DNA of 64,000 bases from Aradus depressus (GCA_963662175.1 OY759219.1:43213175-43277174); one strand, 5' to 3'. Positions 11,838-23,293 are shown, counted from the stretch's first letter. The notes: generated by a model from the sequence alone, not told the origin. Program-made: numbers and translations.

Positions 11838-11965
11838 GAGAGGGCACAGTGGTATTCGTGCTTGCTTACTAGGCTCAAGACCGCGAGTTCGAAATCCGGC
11901 CGAGGTCCTTAGTTTATTTTATCTGGGCGCTAAATAAACTTAAGCAAGCCGTCCTTCGGTTTATT
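11838..11965 (+). mobile_element. tRNA-derived SINE, head half only
   Basis: Has the CAGTGGTATTCGTGCTTGC A-box region, GAGTTCGAAATCC B box and CTTAGTTTATTTTATCTGGG, then stops at GCCGTCCTTCGG. The A box has lost about seven bases. Confidence 0.75.
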
Positions 11966-12019
11966 AATAAGGAGTTAAAAAGCAAGTTTATGTTACGTGA
12001 TCTAATATCTTGTTGTTAG

Positions 12020-13069
12020 TATGGTTTTAGGAAGAGACTAGTGGAGGCTCTTAATCCTATAGAATGGGACTGTTTTGATTACAAGGTATTAGACCTGGTT
12101 TATACACAGACACAACGTAAACAGAACCTAGTTAAAACCAAAATAAACAACCTTTTGGAATGTAAACGTAGAAATAATATTTCAACTAACGATTCTGATT
12201 GTGTTGCCAATAAGAATGGTGTTTCAACTGACTGGGCAGGCGCTTATCCCCGGGTTGTCAACACGAGCTGGGTTGAGTTTGATAAAAAAGGAGAAGAATT
12301 GTTAGGGAGAGGTTTGCAATATTGTCCGAGGACTGGAGTGGAGAGGAAAGATGTGTTGGAGCTGTTGGCAGTTCTCGAACAGAGTAAACTAAGCAATGAA
12401 CGGGCAATTGAGTGTGCCCAAGCTATCAATAAATATATTAAGCAGGACTCGTTTGGGTCTTCAGTTGGCTCCACCTCAGACATGCCTGTAATCAGATCCA
12501 TTAAAAAGAAATTCATAGATAATGATCTAGTTGTAACTAAGGCTGACAAGGGCAGGTCTGTGGTTGTTATGGATAAGAAAGTGTATGATGAGAAAACTAT
12601 GTCACTTATCTACGGTAACAAATGTGTTGAGCTGAGGGAAGATCCAACCGAGTATTTTAGTAAGAAAGTTAGGGAAACATTAAAAACCATTCAGTACCTT
12701 TTTTCAGAATGGGAAATTAAGAATATTATCCAGATGAACCCAATAGCCCCAAGACTATACTGTTTACCTAAAGTCCATAAACCCAGTATACCACTAAGAC
12801 CAATAGTATCGTACAACTCCGCACCGGCGGAAAAGGTATGTAAAGTATTAAATAAACTTTTCAAACAATTTTCAGGCTTCACTCCAAAATTTTCGGTTAA
12901 AAATAGTATTGAATTGGCAAAACTTTTAAAAAATAGGTTGGTCCCCGTAAACTCCACTCTACTGTCTTTTGATGTTGTAAACCTCTTCTCGAATATCCCC
13001 TCAGAAAAAATAGCACAAATTATGGAGGAAATATTAATTAAGAAGGGTTGTAACCCCTTTTATTGTTAA
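12020..13069 (+). pseudogene. Penelope-like reverse transcriptase, N-terminal half
   Basis: The frame is open from 12020, with no ATG: the first in-frame GTG at 12041 follows sequence still reading as protein (FRKRLVEALNPIEW), so the element is 5'-truncated. Counting from 12041, residues 168-178 read KADKGRSVVVM, 237-248 PRLYCLPKVHKP, 253-257 RPIVS, and 309-316 SFDVVNLF, which is palm motif A with the first catalytic Asp. The frame ends at residue 342, before the second catalytic motif (YxDD), so no active polymerase could be made. The following DNA to 13660 holds two PLE-type 3' ends, suggesting deletion or a chimera. Confidence 0.9.
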
Positions 13070-13111
13070 GGATGGTTTATGGCTTATTTTATTATTAAGG
13101 ATGGTTCTTTT

Positions 13112-13165
13112 GTAGACTGCCTAATGATGAGGGAAACCTCGAAAGCCAGCTAGCTTACTTAAATA
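13112..13165 (+). ncRNA. Degenerate hammerhead-like motif
   Basis: CTAATGA (one change from CTGATGA), stem GAGG/CCTC with a GAAA loop, GAAA, then AGC/GCT closing CAGCTA, and a UU step. It sits directly after the truncated reverse transcriptase and may be the 3' end of that element. Confidence 0.4.
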
Positions 13166-13254
13166 AAAAATCTGTGAGAGGTCAGACTACCTTTTATTTG
13201 ACATCCTGCGAAATAATCACTTCTCACTACATCAGCCATCTTCATATTAACATA

Positions 13255-13655
13255 CACATTTATTTTATTATTATTGTAGACATTTATTTAAGCTGTGTAC
13301 ATTATATTATTTTCGAATGAATGTTGAGGATTTATTTGCATGAATACAGAGGGAGTGAATCAATTACCGCCCCTTTGAACTATACCAGTGTTTATTTAGA
13401 AAACACACTATACAGGTGGATTAAGCAACATTTACTTAATTTTGTTATTCTGTTCCCTAATGCTTTCAGGTTTGGCTCACTTTTTTATACTTGATATGTT
13501 TTCCATTTTATATCTACTCATAGATGCGCCTGATGTCGCAGTTTCATTGAAAACCGGTTCTGGTCGGTAATGAGACAGTGGCAACATGTTTTTTTAAATT
13601 TTTATCAGAAATCTCATGCCACAACTTCTTGCTATCAAATACAATAATAATGTTT
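13255..13655 (+). mobile_element. Second PLE 3' end with hammerhead-like core
   Basis: 13530-13568 reads CCTGATG, a degenerate stem, GAAAACCGGTTCTGGTC; then ACAGTGGCAACATG and CCACAACTTCTTGCTATCAAA parallel the 8175-8260 end of the intact PLE copy. Confidence 0.6.
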
Positions 13656-13964
13656 TACAATATAGGTTAAGAAATTTCTTCATGAATCGGTTCCCAAGAT
13701 GTAACTACTCGTTTTTACGACCCTCTGAGGGTATGATCCTCTTCTTGGATTGATATCCAGATGCTGAAATGAGTGATATTAGCTAGTGTACATTGTACTT
13801 GGCGAAGAATGATTCAAATCAAGCTATGAAGATATGGAGGTGATAGAAGCGGTAGTGCCAACCTAGACCTTGGCCGATATCGGAGGAAATTTTGAGACTA
13901 CTTTACTTCGAGGCCTACTTTAATTCGGGGCCTACTTTACTTGGATATATATGAACTTCAATGA

Positions 13965-14060
13965 AATAAAACTAGTTTATTTGTAGTATTGTCTAATTTC
14001 ACAGAATATATATACATGGGAGTACTTTCGGTATTTCTACCATCCTCACGTTCCTAACTA
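13965..14060 (-). mobile_element. PLE-type terminal fragment
   Basis: Read on the minus strand: GAGGATGGTAGAAATACCGA AAGTACTCCC ... GTGAAATTAGACAATAC, the same end as at 57680 and 58510. The CTGANGA box is reduced to GTGAGGA. Confidence 0.5.
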
Positions 14061-14330
14061 CGTACTAGCATGGGGCCCGCCGTTGCAAGACACATGCTAG
14101 CTGTGGTGCCCAGCGTTTCTAACTACGTACTAGCTGTGGGGTCCGCCGTTGCAAGGTACATACTAGCTGTGGTGCCCAGCGTTCCTAACGGGCTGCACTG
14201 GTTAGGACGTCCAGCGATGTCAAGTATTCACTAGCTGTGGTTTCCGCCGTTGAATGGCGCTTACTAGCTGTGGTGCCCAGGGGTCCTAAAAACTTACTAG
14301 CTGGGGTGTCTGCCGTTGAAGGACTATAAG
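14049..14330. repeat. Degenerate ~65-bp tandem repeat with CTAG-type motif
   Basis: About four units, each with ACTAGCTGTGGTGCCCAGCG or a variant. On the minus strand each unit gives GGGCAC..CAGCTAGT, like a decayed Helitron 3' end. Confidence 0.6.
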
Positions 14331-14463
14331 CCTTATTCCGTATGAATAATTGAAAATTATAACATCATGAATGTATTGTTGAAGAATTGAATAGGATTCG
14401 AACGAGAGATACATATTAGGAGAAAAGTCAAAGTTCCCCGGGCAACGCCGGGTATTACTGCTA
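14331..14463 (+). mobile_element. Helitron-like 3' end
   Basis: CCCCGGGCAACGCCGGGTAT can fold as a short hairpin and is followed by TACTGCTAG and then T: the hairpin + CTRR + T end expected of Helitrons. The 5' end was not found. Confidence 0.6.
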
Positions 14464-14684
14464 GTCTAATAAATAAAAACAACGAACTTATTTAATTTTT
14501 ATATTGTTTAATTCCGCAAAAATATATAAAGTGTACCGGTTTCGGGTTTCGCCATATACTTATATATTATATATAGGTATAGTAGTAGTTGATGATGTCA
14601 ATCGACCATTCGATGGAGACGTTCACTGCGGTCAAGCGAAAAAAACAACACTTTCGATGGGAAACCAAGTAATTTTTAGCCAAT

Positions 14685-15062
14685 CACCGGCAATGTACTT
14701 CCCCAACACAAAATAATCAACTATGTTTTCGCCCCGTCTTCAAAACCAATCTACACTTTGGGATAATTATCAATAGTTGACTTACATAAGGTCTTTTGAG
14801 CCCTCGAATTAAATTTTGTGTCGATACATTAATTACATGGACACTTATTTTGTGTCGATACATTAATTACATGGACACTTATTTTGATTTTTGTGTTGTG
14901 TCCTCTTTCTCTTCCGCCCTTCCCTTTGGCCAATTCGTTTGAAAAACAATGGATGACGTTCTAATGAAATTCTGTAGGCAGATATAAAATTTCATGTTGA
15001 TACATACAATTTTGGTGATAACTCAACATGGAATTTCTAACCAATTGTATAACTTCCCCTAT
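14685..15062. mobile_element. Copy of the palindromic-end DNA element
   Basis: Begins ATCACCGGCAATGTACTTCC and ends CAATTGTATAACTTCCCCTA, the family TIR. Contains a direct 33-bp duplication at 14818-14884 (CGATACATTAATTACATGGA). Confidence 0.65.
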
Positions 15063-15476
15063 ACTTAGAATTTTAGCGCCTTACTTTGGGAAATCATGGA
15101 CTTTTTAAAGATTATTTACCTCTTCCGATCGGGAAACGAACACTTCGTATGCTATGCCAGACCAGTTACTAATGTTGCTATAAATATGAGATAATTAGAG
15201 GAGAAAATAATTCAAAGTGAATGGTAGAAAGTAGGCGAGTTACAAATGTGACAGTGTACATATCTCAGCAACCAGGTATTATGGTACTGCAAAACTTTCA
15301 CAGAGATCTAAAGAAAGTAATAAGATTATGAAATTATCGAGTTTGGTGATTAGGGAAATTTCTAATAACATTTGTATTGTTCAGTTGCAGCTCTTTTTCT
15401 CACATTTTATTTATTATAAATTATTTATTGACAAAGACCTTTCGGGCTGCATAAAGTTAAATGAACACTGATACAA

Positions 15477-16330
15477 GATGTGATGTATAAAATTACACAC
15501 ATTGTAATTATTAAAATATTATAAAATTAATTATATTTATTTGTATTAAAACAAAGAAATAACTAAATTAGTGATTAATTATATGAAGTCGCATTTGTTT
15601 TAGAACGAACCAATGAGTGGAGAACAAAATACGACCATCATCAGCAGTTTCAAATTTGGTGGACCAGTCGAAGTTTGGGTTGTGGAAAGGAGATGAGATG
15701 TGAAAATGGACAGGCTGTTAGTGAGAAAAGTGTTCAGGCTTAAGGTGTGATGAACCAAAAAGTTGTGATATAACATAGAAATAATGTGCAAAGGAGGTAC
15801 TTTTATTTATTTATAAGCCCTAAATAAATTTGATTTGAAGAATGGGCAATATTTGTTTATAAAATTTATTTGTTAGAAAAATAATTTTAATGTATTTTAT
15901 TTTTGATTATTTAGTTAACAAATTTATAATGCAGATTTAAGTAAATAAACCCAAATATTTGTTCTCTTATTCTAAGCTATTAAGTTTCCCTGTTAATCCA
16001 GTAAGATAATTTATACCTTTGAATTAGATTTAATATTTTTGCAAAAATTAAAAAAAAACAATATGGCATCTCATTATTATATTTAAAAGAAATCCAAATG
16101 AAAAATTTTTTAATTGAAATTTTTTTTAAATACGTGAACTTTCTTCTAAATTGCACGTCTTAAGTTTTTTATATTTTTTTAAGGCCCTTTTCGGAAATTA
16201 CTGTAGAAATCAAATTTGAGTAGAAGACCAGCTATAAAATTTCTACAGGAAATGCGGGAATTTTATTTGTTTATTTTAATATTATTAATTATATTAATTT
16301 TTTTAAATTATTTTATTTTACATAATTTCT
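15477..16330. repeat. Uninterrupted copy of the dispersed repeat split at 6991-8276
   Basis: Serves as the empty-site reference for the PLE insertion. No coding capacity; no clear termini. Confidence 0.75.
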
Positions 16331-16354
16331 TTCATCACATTTTATTTGATACTG

Positions 16355-16460
16355 CCAAATAAATAAAACAAACTTATTTTTTGAAATATTGTCTGTTCCA
16401 CAAAAAATGTATACATACACTATCAATTTCCGGATTGCACCATCCTCAGGTTTAGTTATG
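16355..16460 (-). mobile_element. PLE-type terminal fragment
   Basis: Minus strand: CCTGAGGATGGTGCAATCCG GAAATTGATAG ... GTGGAACAGACAATA. Core is TGAGGA rather than CTGANGA, with a GG..CC stem and GAAA. Confidence 0.5.
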
Positions 16461-16732
16461 TGCTAAGACAAGTTTGCGAAGTGCGAACCTTCTTACACAT
16501 CACCTAAGGAAGGGTTTAGACTTTCAACTGGGAAATAGAGGCTTTACAATTAGGAAGTCGTTAATTCTGAGATATTTACCTCTCTTTTAATAATAACAGA
16601 GGTAAAACTAAAATTAAAGATAGAATTATTACATTGTAAATCAATGTGTGATGTGCAAAATAATGTTTGTATATTTACCAAATAACTGAGGTCATGAGAA
16701 AATTAATAAAATTAAAATCAGAATATAGGAAA

Positions 16733-17010
16733 GAGGGCGCCGGTAGCTCAGTGGTATGCGTGCTTGCCTTCTGAGCTCAAGATCATGGGTTCGGAACCCG
16801 ACCGGGGCCCTTAGTTTATTTTATCTGGGAGGTAAAATAAACTCAAGTCCTTCGGATTGGACGTTAAGTGATGGTGCCGAGCCTGTACGATGTCAGGTAC
16901 TCATTAAAGACCGCCTATCCTATGTGAATAAGAATTTAGGGTAAGCAAAATTTAGGTCTCCCATAGGCGATATGACCTCGTAGTTAAAAGCCCGGACATG
17001 TGTCATAATA
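16733..17010 (+). mobile_element. tRNA-derived SINE
   Basis: GGGCGCCGGTAGCTCAGTGG head with A box, GGGTTCGGAACCC B box (one change), body and GCCCGGACATGTGTCATAAT end. Near-identical ATATAGGAAAG / ATACAGGAAAAG flanks look like the target duplication. An internal deletion removes part of the body (after CTCCCATAGGCG). Confidence 0.88.
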
Positions 17011-17324
17011 ACTAACTATATACAGGAAAAGATTCTCATTATAATTTTATTAATATTCTCGTATCATAAGTAATCATTTTGTTAAATACACAATCATTAC
17101 TTCACGCATATCACATAGAAATTAGTTTAGCTTCTTAGGATTTATTAATTTTACAGTTAATTTCAGTTTTAGCTCTGTTATGAAAAATGTGACAAATTCT
17201 TACGTGCAAAGACGGGAGTGTATATAAGAGCGGTTCGTACTCAACAAAATTGTCTTTGTTTATAACTAAACCGGACATTGGTGTGAAGCCTAACGGCTAG
17301 TTTGTGTACAATATTTTATTTAGA

Positions 17325-17895
17325 TTTTTTTTTTATTCACAAATAATATTTACAACTGTATAAAAATAAATACAACAAGCAAATGTGCTAAAAGAGAGAT
17401 AATGGCAACGTCAAAATGTCAATAGGGGAGAAATCACCCAGTGGTGACACTGTCTAGTCACTGTTTTACTCTCATTTATAACTAATCACTGTCACCGCTG
17501 CTGCTAAAGAGGTCTCTAGGCCATTGATGCTTAAGATGTCGTTGGGAAAGTATGGCAGAATGGAGGGCTCGGACTAGAGGATTATTATGAAAACTAAGAG
17601 AGGAAAATAATTTTTTATATTTGGATTTAGCGACTTCGGTGACAAAAGGGGCGTTAAGGTTAGTGTGAAGAGTTTCGTTGGAGACATAATAAGGAGCATT
17701 GACTATTTTACGAAAGATTTTGAAGAATAAGAATAGACTTAGAGTTTGTTTCATTAATTTATTATAAGTTTCCATAATATGTACGCGCTTCTTAACTTGG
17801 GAATTACTGAAAATAAAGGAAAATAAAAGGAATTGATTTCGGAAGGTATGAGCTGAAAGCCACTTGAGGGTTGCACAGTAAGAAGAACTTTCCAA
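17325..17895 (-). pseudogene. Jockey-like non-LTR ORF2 C-terminus
   Basis: The frame at 17895-17482 reads SNSQVKKRVHIMETYNKLMK, then KIFRKIVNAPYYVSNETLHT, LNAPFVTEVAKSKYKKLFSS and FHNNPLVRALH. The RKIVNAPYYV...NLN.P.V.E segment is the usual end of Jockey-clade ORF2, after the reverse transcriptase. The upstream part is missing or in another frame. A T run at about 17327-17335 may be the poly(A) tail. Confidence 0.85.
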
Positions 17896-18280
17896 GGAAA
17901 ACTACCCCAGGGTGGTTCATACATCGAAGGTTCTGCACAATACGCTTCATTGATAACGTAAGTCCCCCCACCATATCTACGCCCTTGATTATTAACAGAT
18001 AACAATGTTAATTTTCCCCGTGTTGTTCACGACAGTCCCGTTACAGTCCACTACCGACGGCCATGATAATGAAGATTTTCCATGAAAGTTGCCAAAAGAG
18101 ATGTGGCAAGTGGCCGTCAGATGGCTCTGACGAAACCTGTTTCGTCACCGTCTGAGAAACCATCAGAACAGCGGCAACCAACATTTTACTTTGCAAGCTA
18201 CAAATTAAATGAGAATTTATGTAATGGGTCAAAAACTGGATTTTGTTTTTTTCGATCGGAAATGTTTCCGGACCCTCTAA

Positions 18281-18742
18281 AGGGGCCCTCACACTGCCAA
18301 AAATTTCGCTCAAAATTTTGAGCACAAATATTGAGCTTATTTTTGTACAAAATATTGAATGGTCGTGGACCCCTTACACTACACGAAAATATTGCACAAA
18401 ATTTGAGTGTCGACTAAACATTCGTGATGGAAGCACGGCGTATCGCGTTGTACTCAGCCATAGCCGCATACGTTTCTTTGCCCAGGGCAAACCCGGAGGT
18501 TGAAAGTAGCGTAGTTGTATTGAAGGAGTCTTCAAATAATAAGAAGAAAAGAGTGTGGGTCAGGAATTATTTGAAGAAGCGACCGACCCATGGTCATCGT
18601 AACCTACTTCGCGAACGCCCCACCCCTTTTTTAAACGTACCCCTTTTTTTGCACAATATTTGTCCTCACACTCTCAATATTTTTGCACAAAACCGACATC
18701 TTCAAATTTTTGAGCGAAATTTTTGCCAGTGTGAGGGCCCCT
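18281..18742 (+). mobile_element. PIF/Harbinger non-autonomous element (462 bp), TAA target duplication
   Basis: TIRs start AGGGGCCCTCACACTG and run on through GCAAAAATTTCGCTCAAAA. TAA is duplicated at 18278-18280 and 18743-18745, the rule for PIF/Harbinger. Sub-terminal TTGCACAAAAT-type motifs occur in both halves. Confidence 0.88.
18427..18606 (+). pseudogene. Harbinger transposase N-terminal remnant
   Basis: Inside the MITE a frame from 18427 encodes MEARRIALYSAIAAY and, after a linker, KKRVWVRNYLKKRPTHGHRN LLRE. The W-V-R-x-[WY]-L-x-x-R motif is the usual start of PIF/Harbinger nucleases. The DDE domain is absent, so this is an internal-deletion derivative that kept the first coding stretch. 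Confidence 0.75.
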
Positions 18743-18857
18743 TAAGGCCAAAAAACCGCAAATAATTTCCAATCTGAGCGACTATATTGACTGGGATTTA
18801 CTGATGACTTTTTGAAGCTCTCAGCAGGCTCAATCATCCTTCAATGGTTTCTTTGCC

Positions 18858-19200
18858 AGCTATACGATGTATAGGGGAAGTTATGTAATCAGTCAGAATT
18901 TCCTTGTTGAGTTTTCTGGTCGAAAATAAATCAGCTAGGGAAGAAATACAATTTAATTCTATGGGACACCTATTGTTTTTCTGCCAAATCGTCTAAAGGA
19001 AAGGAGGTGATTGGGGGAAAAACTCTAAAAATTGGCGTTGTAATAAATATAATAACATAAAACTTCTTATGTAAATTCAAATCCCCAAAAGGACGACGAC
19101 ACCAATTCATTTTCAGCGCAATCAGACACAAAATTTAGTATGAGGATTCAGAAGCCCCTATTTAAGTCAAATATTGATTTTTAGTGCAAACTTTCGATTA
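18858..19200. mobile_element. Palindromic-end element, one end
   Basis: CTATACGATGTATAGGGGAA GTTATGTAATCAGTCAGAAT is the outermost TIR of the family; the inner part continues with family phrases to about 19200, where a PLE piece starts. Confidence 0.65.
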
Positions 19201-19545
19201 GTTTTGGAGTGAGAGAGTGAAATATTATTTAATTCAAAAGAAAAAAATAGATTTAATGGGTAAATGTGGAGTGTATCAATTGGAATGCCCAGAATGTAAT
19301 GCCAAATATGCGGGACAGACAGGGAGATCCTTTAAGATTAGATATAGGGAACACACAAGAAATACAAACTGCACACCTCCTCATTTCACCAACATCTCAC
19401 AGAAACAGGACATACCATAGACACACAACACAACTATAATACATATCTGCCAAAAAGGTCCACTTTTGAATTTACTGGAAGCTGTAGAAATAAATAAACT
19501 GAACAAAAATAACGATATTGTAATGCTAAATGAACAAATATAACT
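19200..19545 (+). pseudogene. Second PLE GIY-YIG domain, frameshifted
   Basis: A frame from about 19205 reads KCGVYQLECPECNAKYAGQT GRSFKIRYREH: GIY/YIG strands (YAG for YIG), CxxC and Arg/Glu residues. It shifts frame near 19380 into FHQHLTETGHTID and again to LEAVEINKLNKNNDIVMLNE. Different family from the copy at 7012. Dead. Confidence 0.85.
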
Positions 19546-21035
19546 GAACCATTCCCCCCTTCTTAATTTAAATATCAAGTAGCTAAGAGTCTGATGATTG
19601 TAGAAATGTTTTGCCAACTGACATTCAGAGAATACTATAATTTTCATTTGATGTTTTAATTTGTCTTTAAATTCTTTGTATTTGTTTTTATTCACTTTAA
19701 TATTTATTATATTTTACATTTATATAATTCATGAGTCATACCTATATAAATACCAACACTTTACTGATAGATTCACTTTATTAGATTTTATATATATATA
19801 TATATTTTATTTTAATTTTTTCTTTTTATATTTATTATTATCTTGTAAATATCTGTTTATTGGAATGTATAGACTCTATACTATAGAGTAATTTTCATTT
19901 TTTGCAGTATAATGTATAGACTCTATACTATAGGGTAACAAAAACAAGGGATTCCCCGTCACTACCTAAAAACCCCCCTCCATAACTGTACCTGTCAACC
20001 AATTCTGTCAGTTTATAAGTGACTCTTGATAATGCCTTAACACGGCGTAACTAGTTGAGTATTTGAGAATATATAGTGAAGTTTGACAAAGAAATTGTGT
20101 ATTTTAATTATCTATTCCTGAAAGCTTAATTGATTAATTCGTGGTGGGGAAGTACCTTATTTTTTTTCTGCAAGAAATGACTTTTTGAGAAGCAGAAATA
20201 ACGAAAACGGTAAAGAATGGAACATATGAAGAATTCGAACTCCGTCCTCTCAGTTTAGCAGGGAGTCAAGACGAACCATTCACCATGATCTGCTAATAAT
20301 GTATTTAGATTAACAATTAATAACATTAAGAAATAAAACATTACAGGCAAGGAAGGAAATGACGAAACTGTTAATAGACTCGTTGTTATACTTTCACTTT
20401 GAGAGTGGTGCTGTTAGTTGAGTTGCACAAACAGGCCCCACAGACATCTTGCCATAGCCTCATTGACAGATTAGCTTCACTTGGTTTTGGATATTGTCAA
20501 CCGTTCAATTAGCTCACTGGATGTCGGACACTCTCATTATCGGAGTACCACACCTTCTTCTTAAAAAAATAAAACGGAAAAAAAAAAAAAAAATGAAAAT
20601 TATAGTTACTTCCCCAGTTAGACGGAGTATAGAGAAAGTTTGTAATAGGTCAGAAATGTTGATTTTTCACCGGAAATTCATGTTTTCCGACCATCTGATT
20701 TCAAAATAGTAAAGAAATAAGTCCAGTCTATGAACATGATAACTATATATAGCCAATAGAATATATAAATATATATATATATACGAAATTTTATATGTGT
20801 ATCCATAAATGTGAGTAGTAGTGGGCGCAGCAGTTGTGCGAGTGACGAGAGGACATTGCTGTCACGGAGGGATATACTTCTCCAGCCATCCGCCCTCCTA
20901 GATCCGGTTCTGAATTAAGTTGTGCCACTAACCACTTGATTTTACTACTTTTTCACTGATAAATGCGTTTCTTATATTTTCTGGAAGACTGTGCATACAA
21001 CGGTAAAAATTTACTTAACTTAAATTGAATTTCAA
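19546..21035. other. Intergenic; small duplication, no gene
   Basis: A 43-45 bp duplication containing GTATAGACTCTATACTATAG lies at 19866-19938. Around 20580 a poly(A) run. The open frame at 20494-20709 has no recognisable motif. Confidence 0.4.
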
Positions 21036-21039
21036 AAAT

Positions 21040-21387
21040 GACGGGGTTAGAATCAAAATGGTCTAAGTGACATTTTTAAAACTTTGAGGAACTTGTGCAT
21101 TAAGTTTTTAACTGATTAAAAAAATCTATAATTTATCGAAGTGGAAATATTTTGTCTTCTGCTTTTATGGTGAAAGTTGCTGTTAGCAAACTATAAAATT
21201 GAATACAAATCTTAATTTCAAGGTCAATATGATAGTTTAAGTTATTTGTTCTTGTCACCAAAATGGTTTAAGTGATTTGCCACTAAATCTCAGCACTGGC
21301 TAGGATTTCACTTGTACAACTTTTTTCCTGACTACTATATGCACTTAACAAAAAAGTCACTTGCATCATTTTGATTCTAACCCCGTC
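21040..21387. mobile_element. MITE with GACGGGGTTAGAATCAAAAT ends
   Basis: About 35-bp TIRs: GACGGGGTTAGAATCAAAAT then G...AAGTGAC. The flanks share AAAT (21036-21039, 21388-21391), a possible short target duplication. An internal AAAATGGTTTAAGTGATTTG repeats the inner TIR. No ORF. Confidence 0.75.
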
Positions 21388-21391
21388 AAAT

Positions 21392-22262
21392 GTCTACACT
21401 AGTCGTCTTCTCGTTGTTCATAGAGCCAACAAACCGGGAGTTAGATTAACTGATAACCATGGTACTTCCTGATTCTGTGCGAGCAGTTTCGTGTATTTTG
21501 GCTAATCGCTCATAACTACTAGATGCAAGCAGAAGTCATTGTAATCAAAATTGTGGAGCATACTCTTTATGTTTGCCAATTATAGATCTGCGGGTATATA
21601 AGAAACAGTGTGGTGGTGCGTTTATGAATGTGCATGCTAAAGGTCAGATTGGAGCTAGAGTTACAGATAGCGCTAAAGGTCGCCTATAATAAACCTAACC
21701 TTGAGTTGACGCCTCAACAGCTCCTACCAACTTTCCTTTTATCCAGGCAGACTTACACAAACAACTCTACGGATATTAGTTTTCAAAATAATATTTCTCT
21801 GAAATGCGATGGACTGGAAGCACAGAGCCTTGATGTTTAGGTAGGTACATAGAACCTGGGATGGCGTGGAACCCACACGCTCTTAAAACTTTGTTGATAA
21901 TCATACATGTTTCGCTAGATAGCGTGAAAGAAAATTGATAGGAAATAGGAAACATTTAAGAATAAAATGTATTCAATTTATTAATAATAATCAAACAAGT
22001 TGGACTGATGAGCCTATTTTCCAACGATAAATAATAGGGTAGAGCTATAAAGATACAAGCACAGGGCCGTGCAACGAGTATTGGCCGTCCATGTGCCAAT
22101 AACGATAACGCCCCCCCTCCCCCCCCCCCCCCCCACACTTAAAGTACCCGAATGTTTTTATGTTTTTCTCCTTTACATTTTGAATAAGATAATGATTTTT
22201 ATTTTCCAAATAAATACTTGAGCCATAATATGTGTAACGACAACAATATTTTATTTTCGAAC
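21392..22262. other. Unassigned; poly(C) run
   Basis: C runs at 22111-22117 and 22119-22134. No gene recognised. Confidence 0.4.
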
Positions 22263-22361
22263 ATTATATTATGAACTTTTTTTTTTTTATTTGGTTTTAA
22301 AAGAGGGTGCGCCTTGCGTTGCAGCAACATCACTCAGTCTACGTTTAGGCAAAGCTCGGGA

Positions 22362-23278
22362 TCATTTCATTGCCTGTTTCTGCTCCCGCCAGGAGCCGAC
22401 GAATCGACAGAACATCGGGTAGTCAGTTTCCGTCACCATCTGCCGTAGATCCAGTCCCAAATACGATCTTGTCCCATGAATCAACTCCACCCTAGCTTGG
22501 TCGTACAGCGGACATTCGAGGACCACATGTTCGCACGAACAGTTCGGGGTGTTCTTCCTGTGAAAGAAGAACAGCTTGGAGTTGAAATCACCATGACCTG
22601 ATAATATTTGAGACGTCCAGTGATTAGGCTGTACCCATGTTGAGTCAAGGCGTACCCGGACGTCCGGGAAGTATGCGTATGTCGTTCGGCCATCCGGGCA
22701 TCGTGACCAACGTTGTTGCCATTTTTCCACAATCCAATTCTGGACAATGTCCTTGCAGCGCACTGGTCTGGACTGTCCGCGCATCTCTTCCTCTAGGGCT
22801 AGACGTAAGGGCTCATCAATATCTGCTCCTAAGGGCATGTTGCGTCTACAGAAATACGAAGCGACAGCCCCATCCAAGATCAAGTCAATGGGGGCGGCTC
22901 CTGCCAGCACCTGTAGCGCAGCCGTAGAGGCGTACCCGGACGTCCGGGAAGTATGCGTATGTCGTTCGGCCATCCGGGCATCGTGACCAACGTTGTTGCT
23001 ATTTTTCCACAATCCAATTCTGGACAATGTCCTTGCAGCGCACTGGTCTGGACTGTCCGCGCATCTCTTCCTCTAGGGCTAGACGTAAGGGCTCATCAAT
23101 ATCTGCTCCTAAGGGCATGTTGCGTCTACAGAAATACGAAGCGACAGCCCCATCCAAGATCAAGTCAATGGGGGCGGCTCCTGCCAGCACCTGTAGCGCA
23201 GCCGTAGAGACAGTACGATAAGCCCTTGTAACTCTTAAAAGGGATGCTCTCTGGGCTTGCGTCAGAATCGTGCGCTTC
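22362..23278 (-). pseudogene. R1-like ORF2 C-terminus, interrupted by an internal 280-bp tandem duplication
   Basis: The entry frame reads RVTRAYRTVSTAALQVLAGA APIDLILDGAV, typical of the region after the reverse transcriptase in R1/LOA-type elements, and the distal part has the CxC...H...C knuckle NCSCEHVVLECP. The segment at 22651-22930 is repeated at 22931-23210 with near identity. Since 280 is not a multiple of three, the frame is broken at the junction. A single copy without the duplication would read straight through. Confidence 0.85.
22651..23210. repeat. 280-bp tandem duplication inside the R1-like element
   Basis: Both units begin CGTACCCGGACGTCCGGGAA and end GCGCAGCCGTAGAG; only a few bases differ. 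Confidence 0.93.
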
Positions 23279-23293
23279 ATTATATTATGAACT

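Larger units (their letters stand above)
22278..23278 (-). mobile_element. 5'-truncated R1-like non-LTR retrotransposon, 15-bp target duplication
   Basis: ATTATATTATGAACT occurs directly outside both ends (22263-22277 and 23279-23293). The minus-strand 3' end is CGCAAGGCGCACCCTCTTTT, then an A-rich tail. The insert carries only the C-terminal coding region and a short 3' UTR. Confidence 0.88.

Noticed and set aside
16733..16810. tRNA gene (A and B boxes, cloverleaf-like head)
   Set aside because: The same head recurs in more than ten places attached to the same 270-bp body and with target duplications, so it is a SINE head and not a functional tRNA.
17754..18005. 83-codon minus-strand frame next to the Jockey-like fragment
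   Set aside because: Overlaps the better-supported ORF2 frame and has no family motif.
22637..23221. Plus-strand open frames of 64-96 codons, present twice
   Set aside because: Shadows of the R1-like ORF2 on the opposite strand, repeated by the 280-bp duplication.
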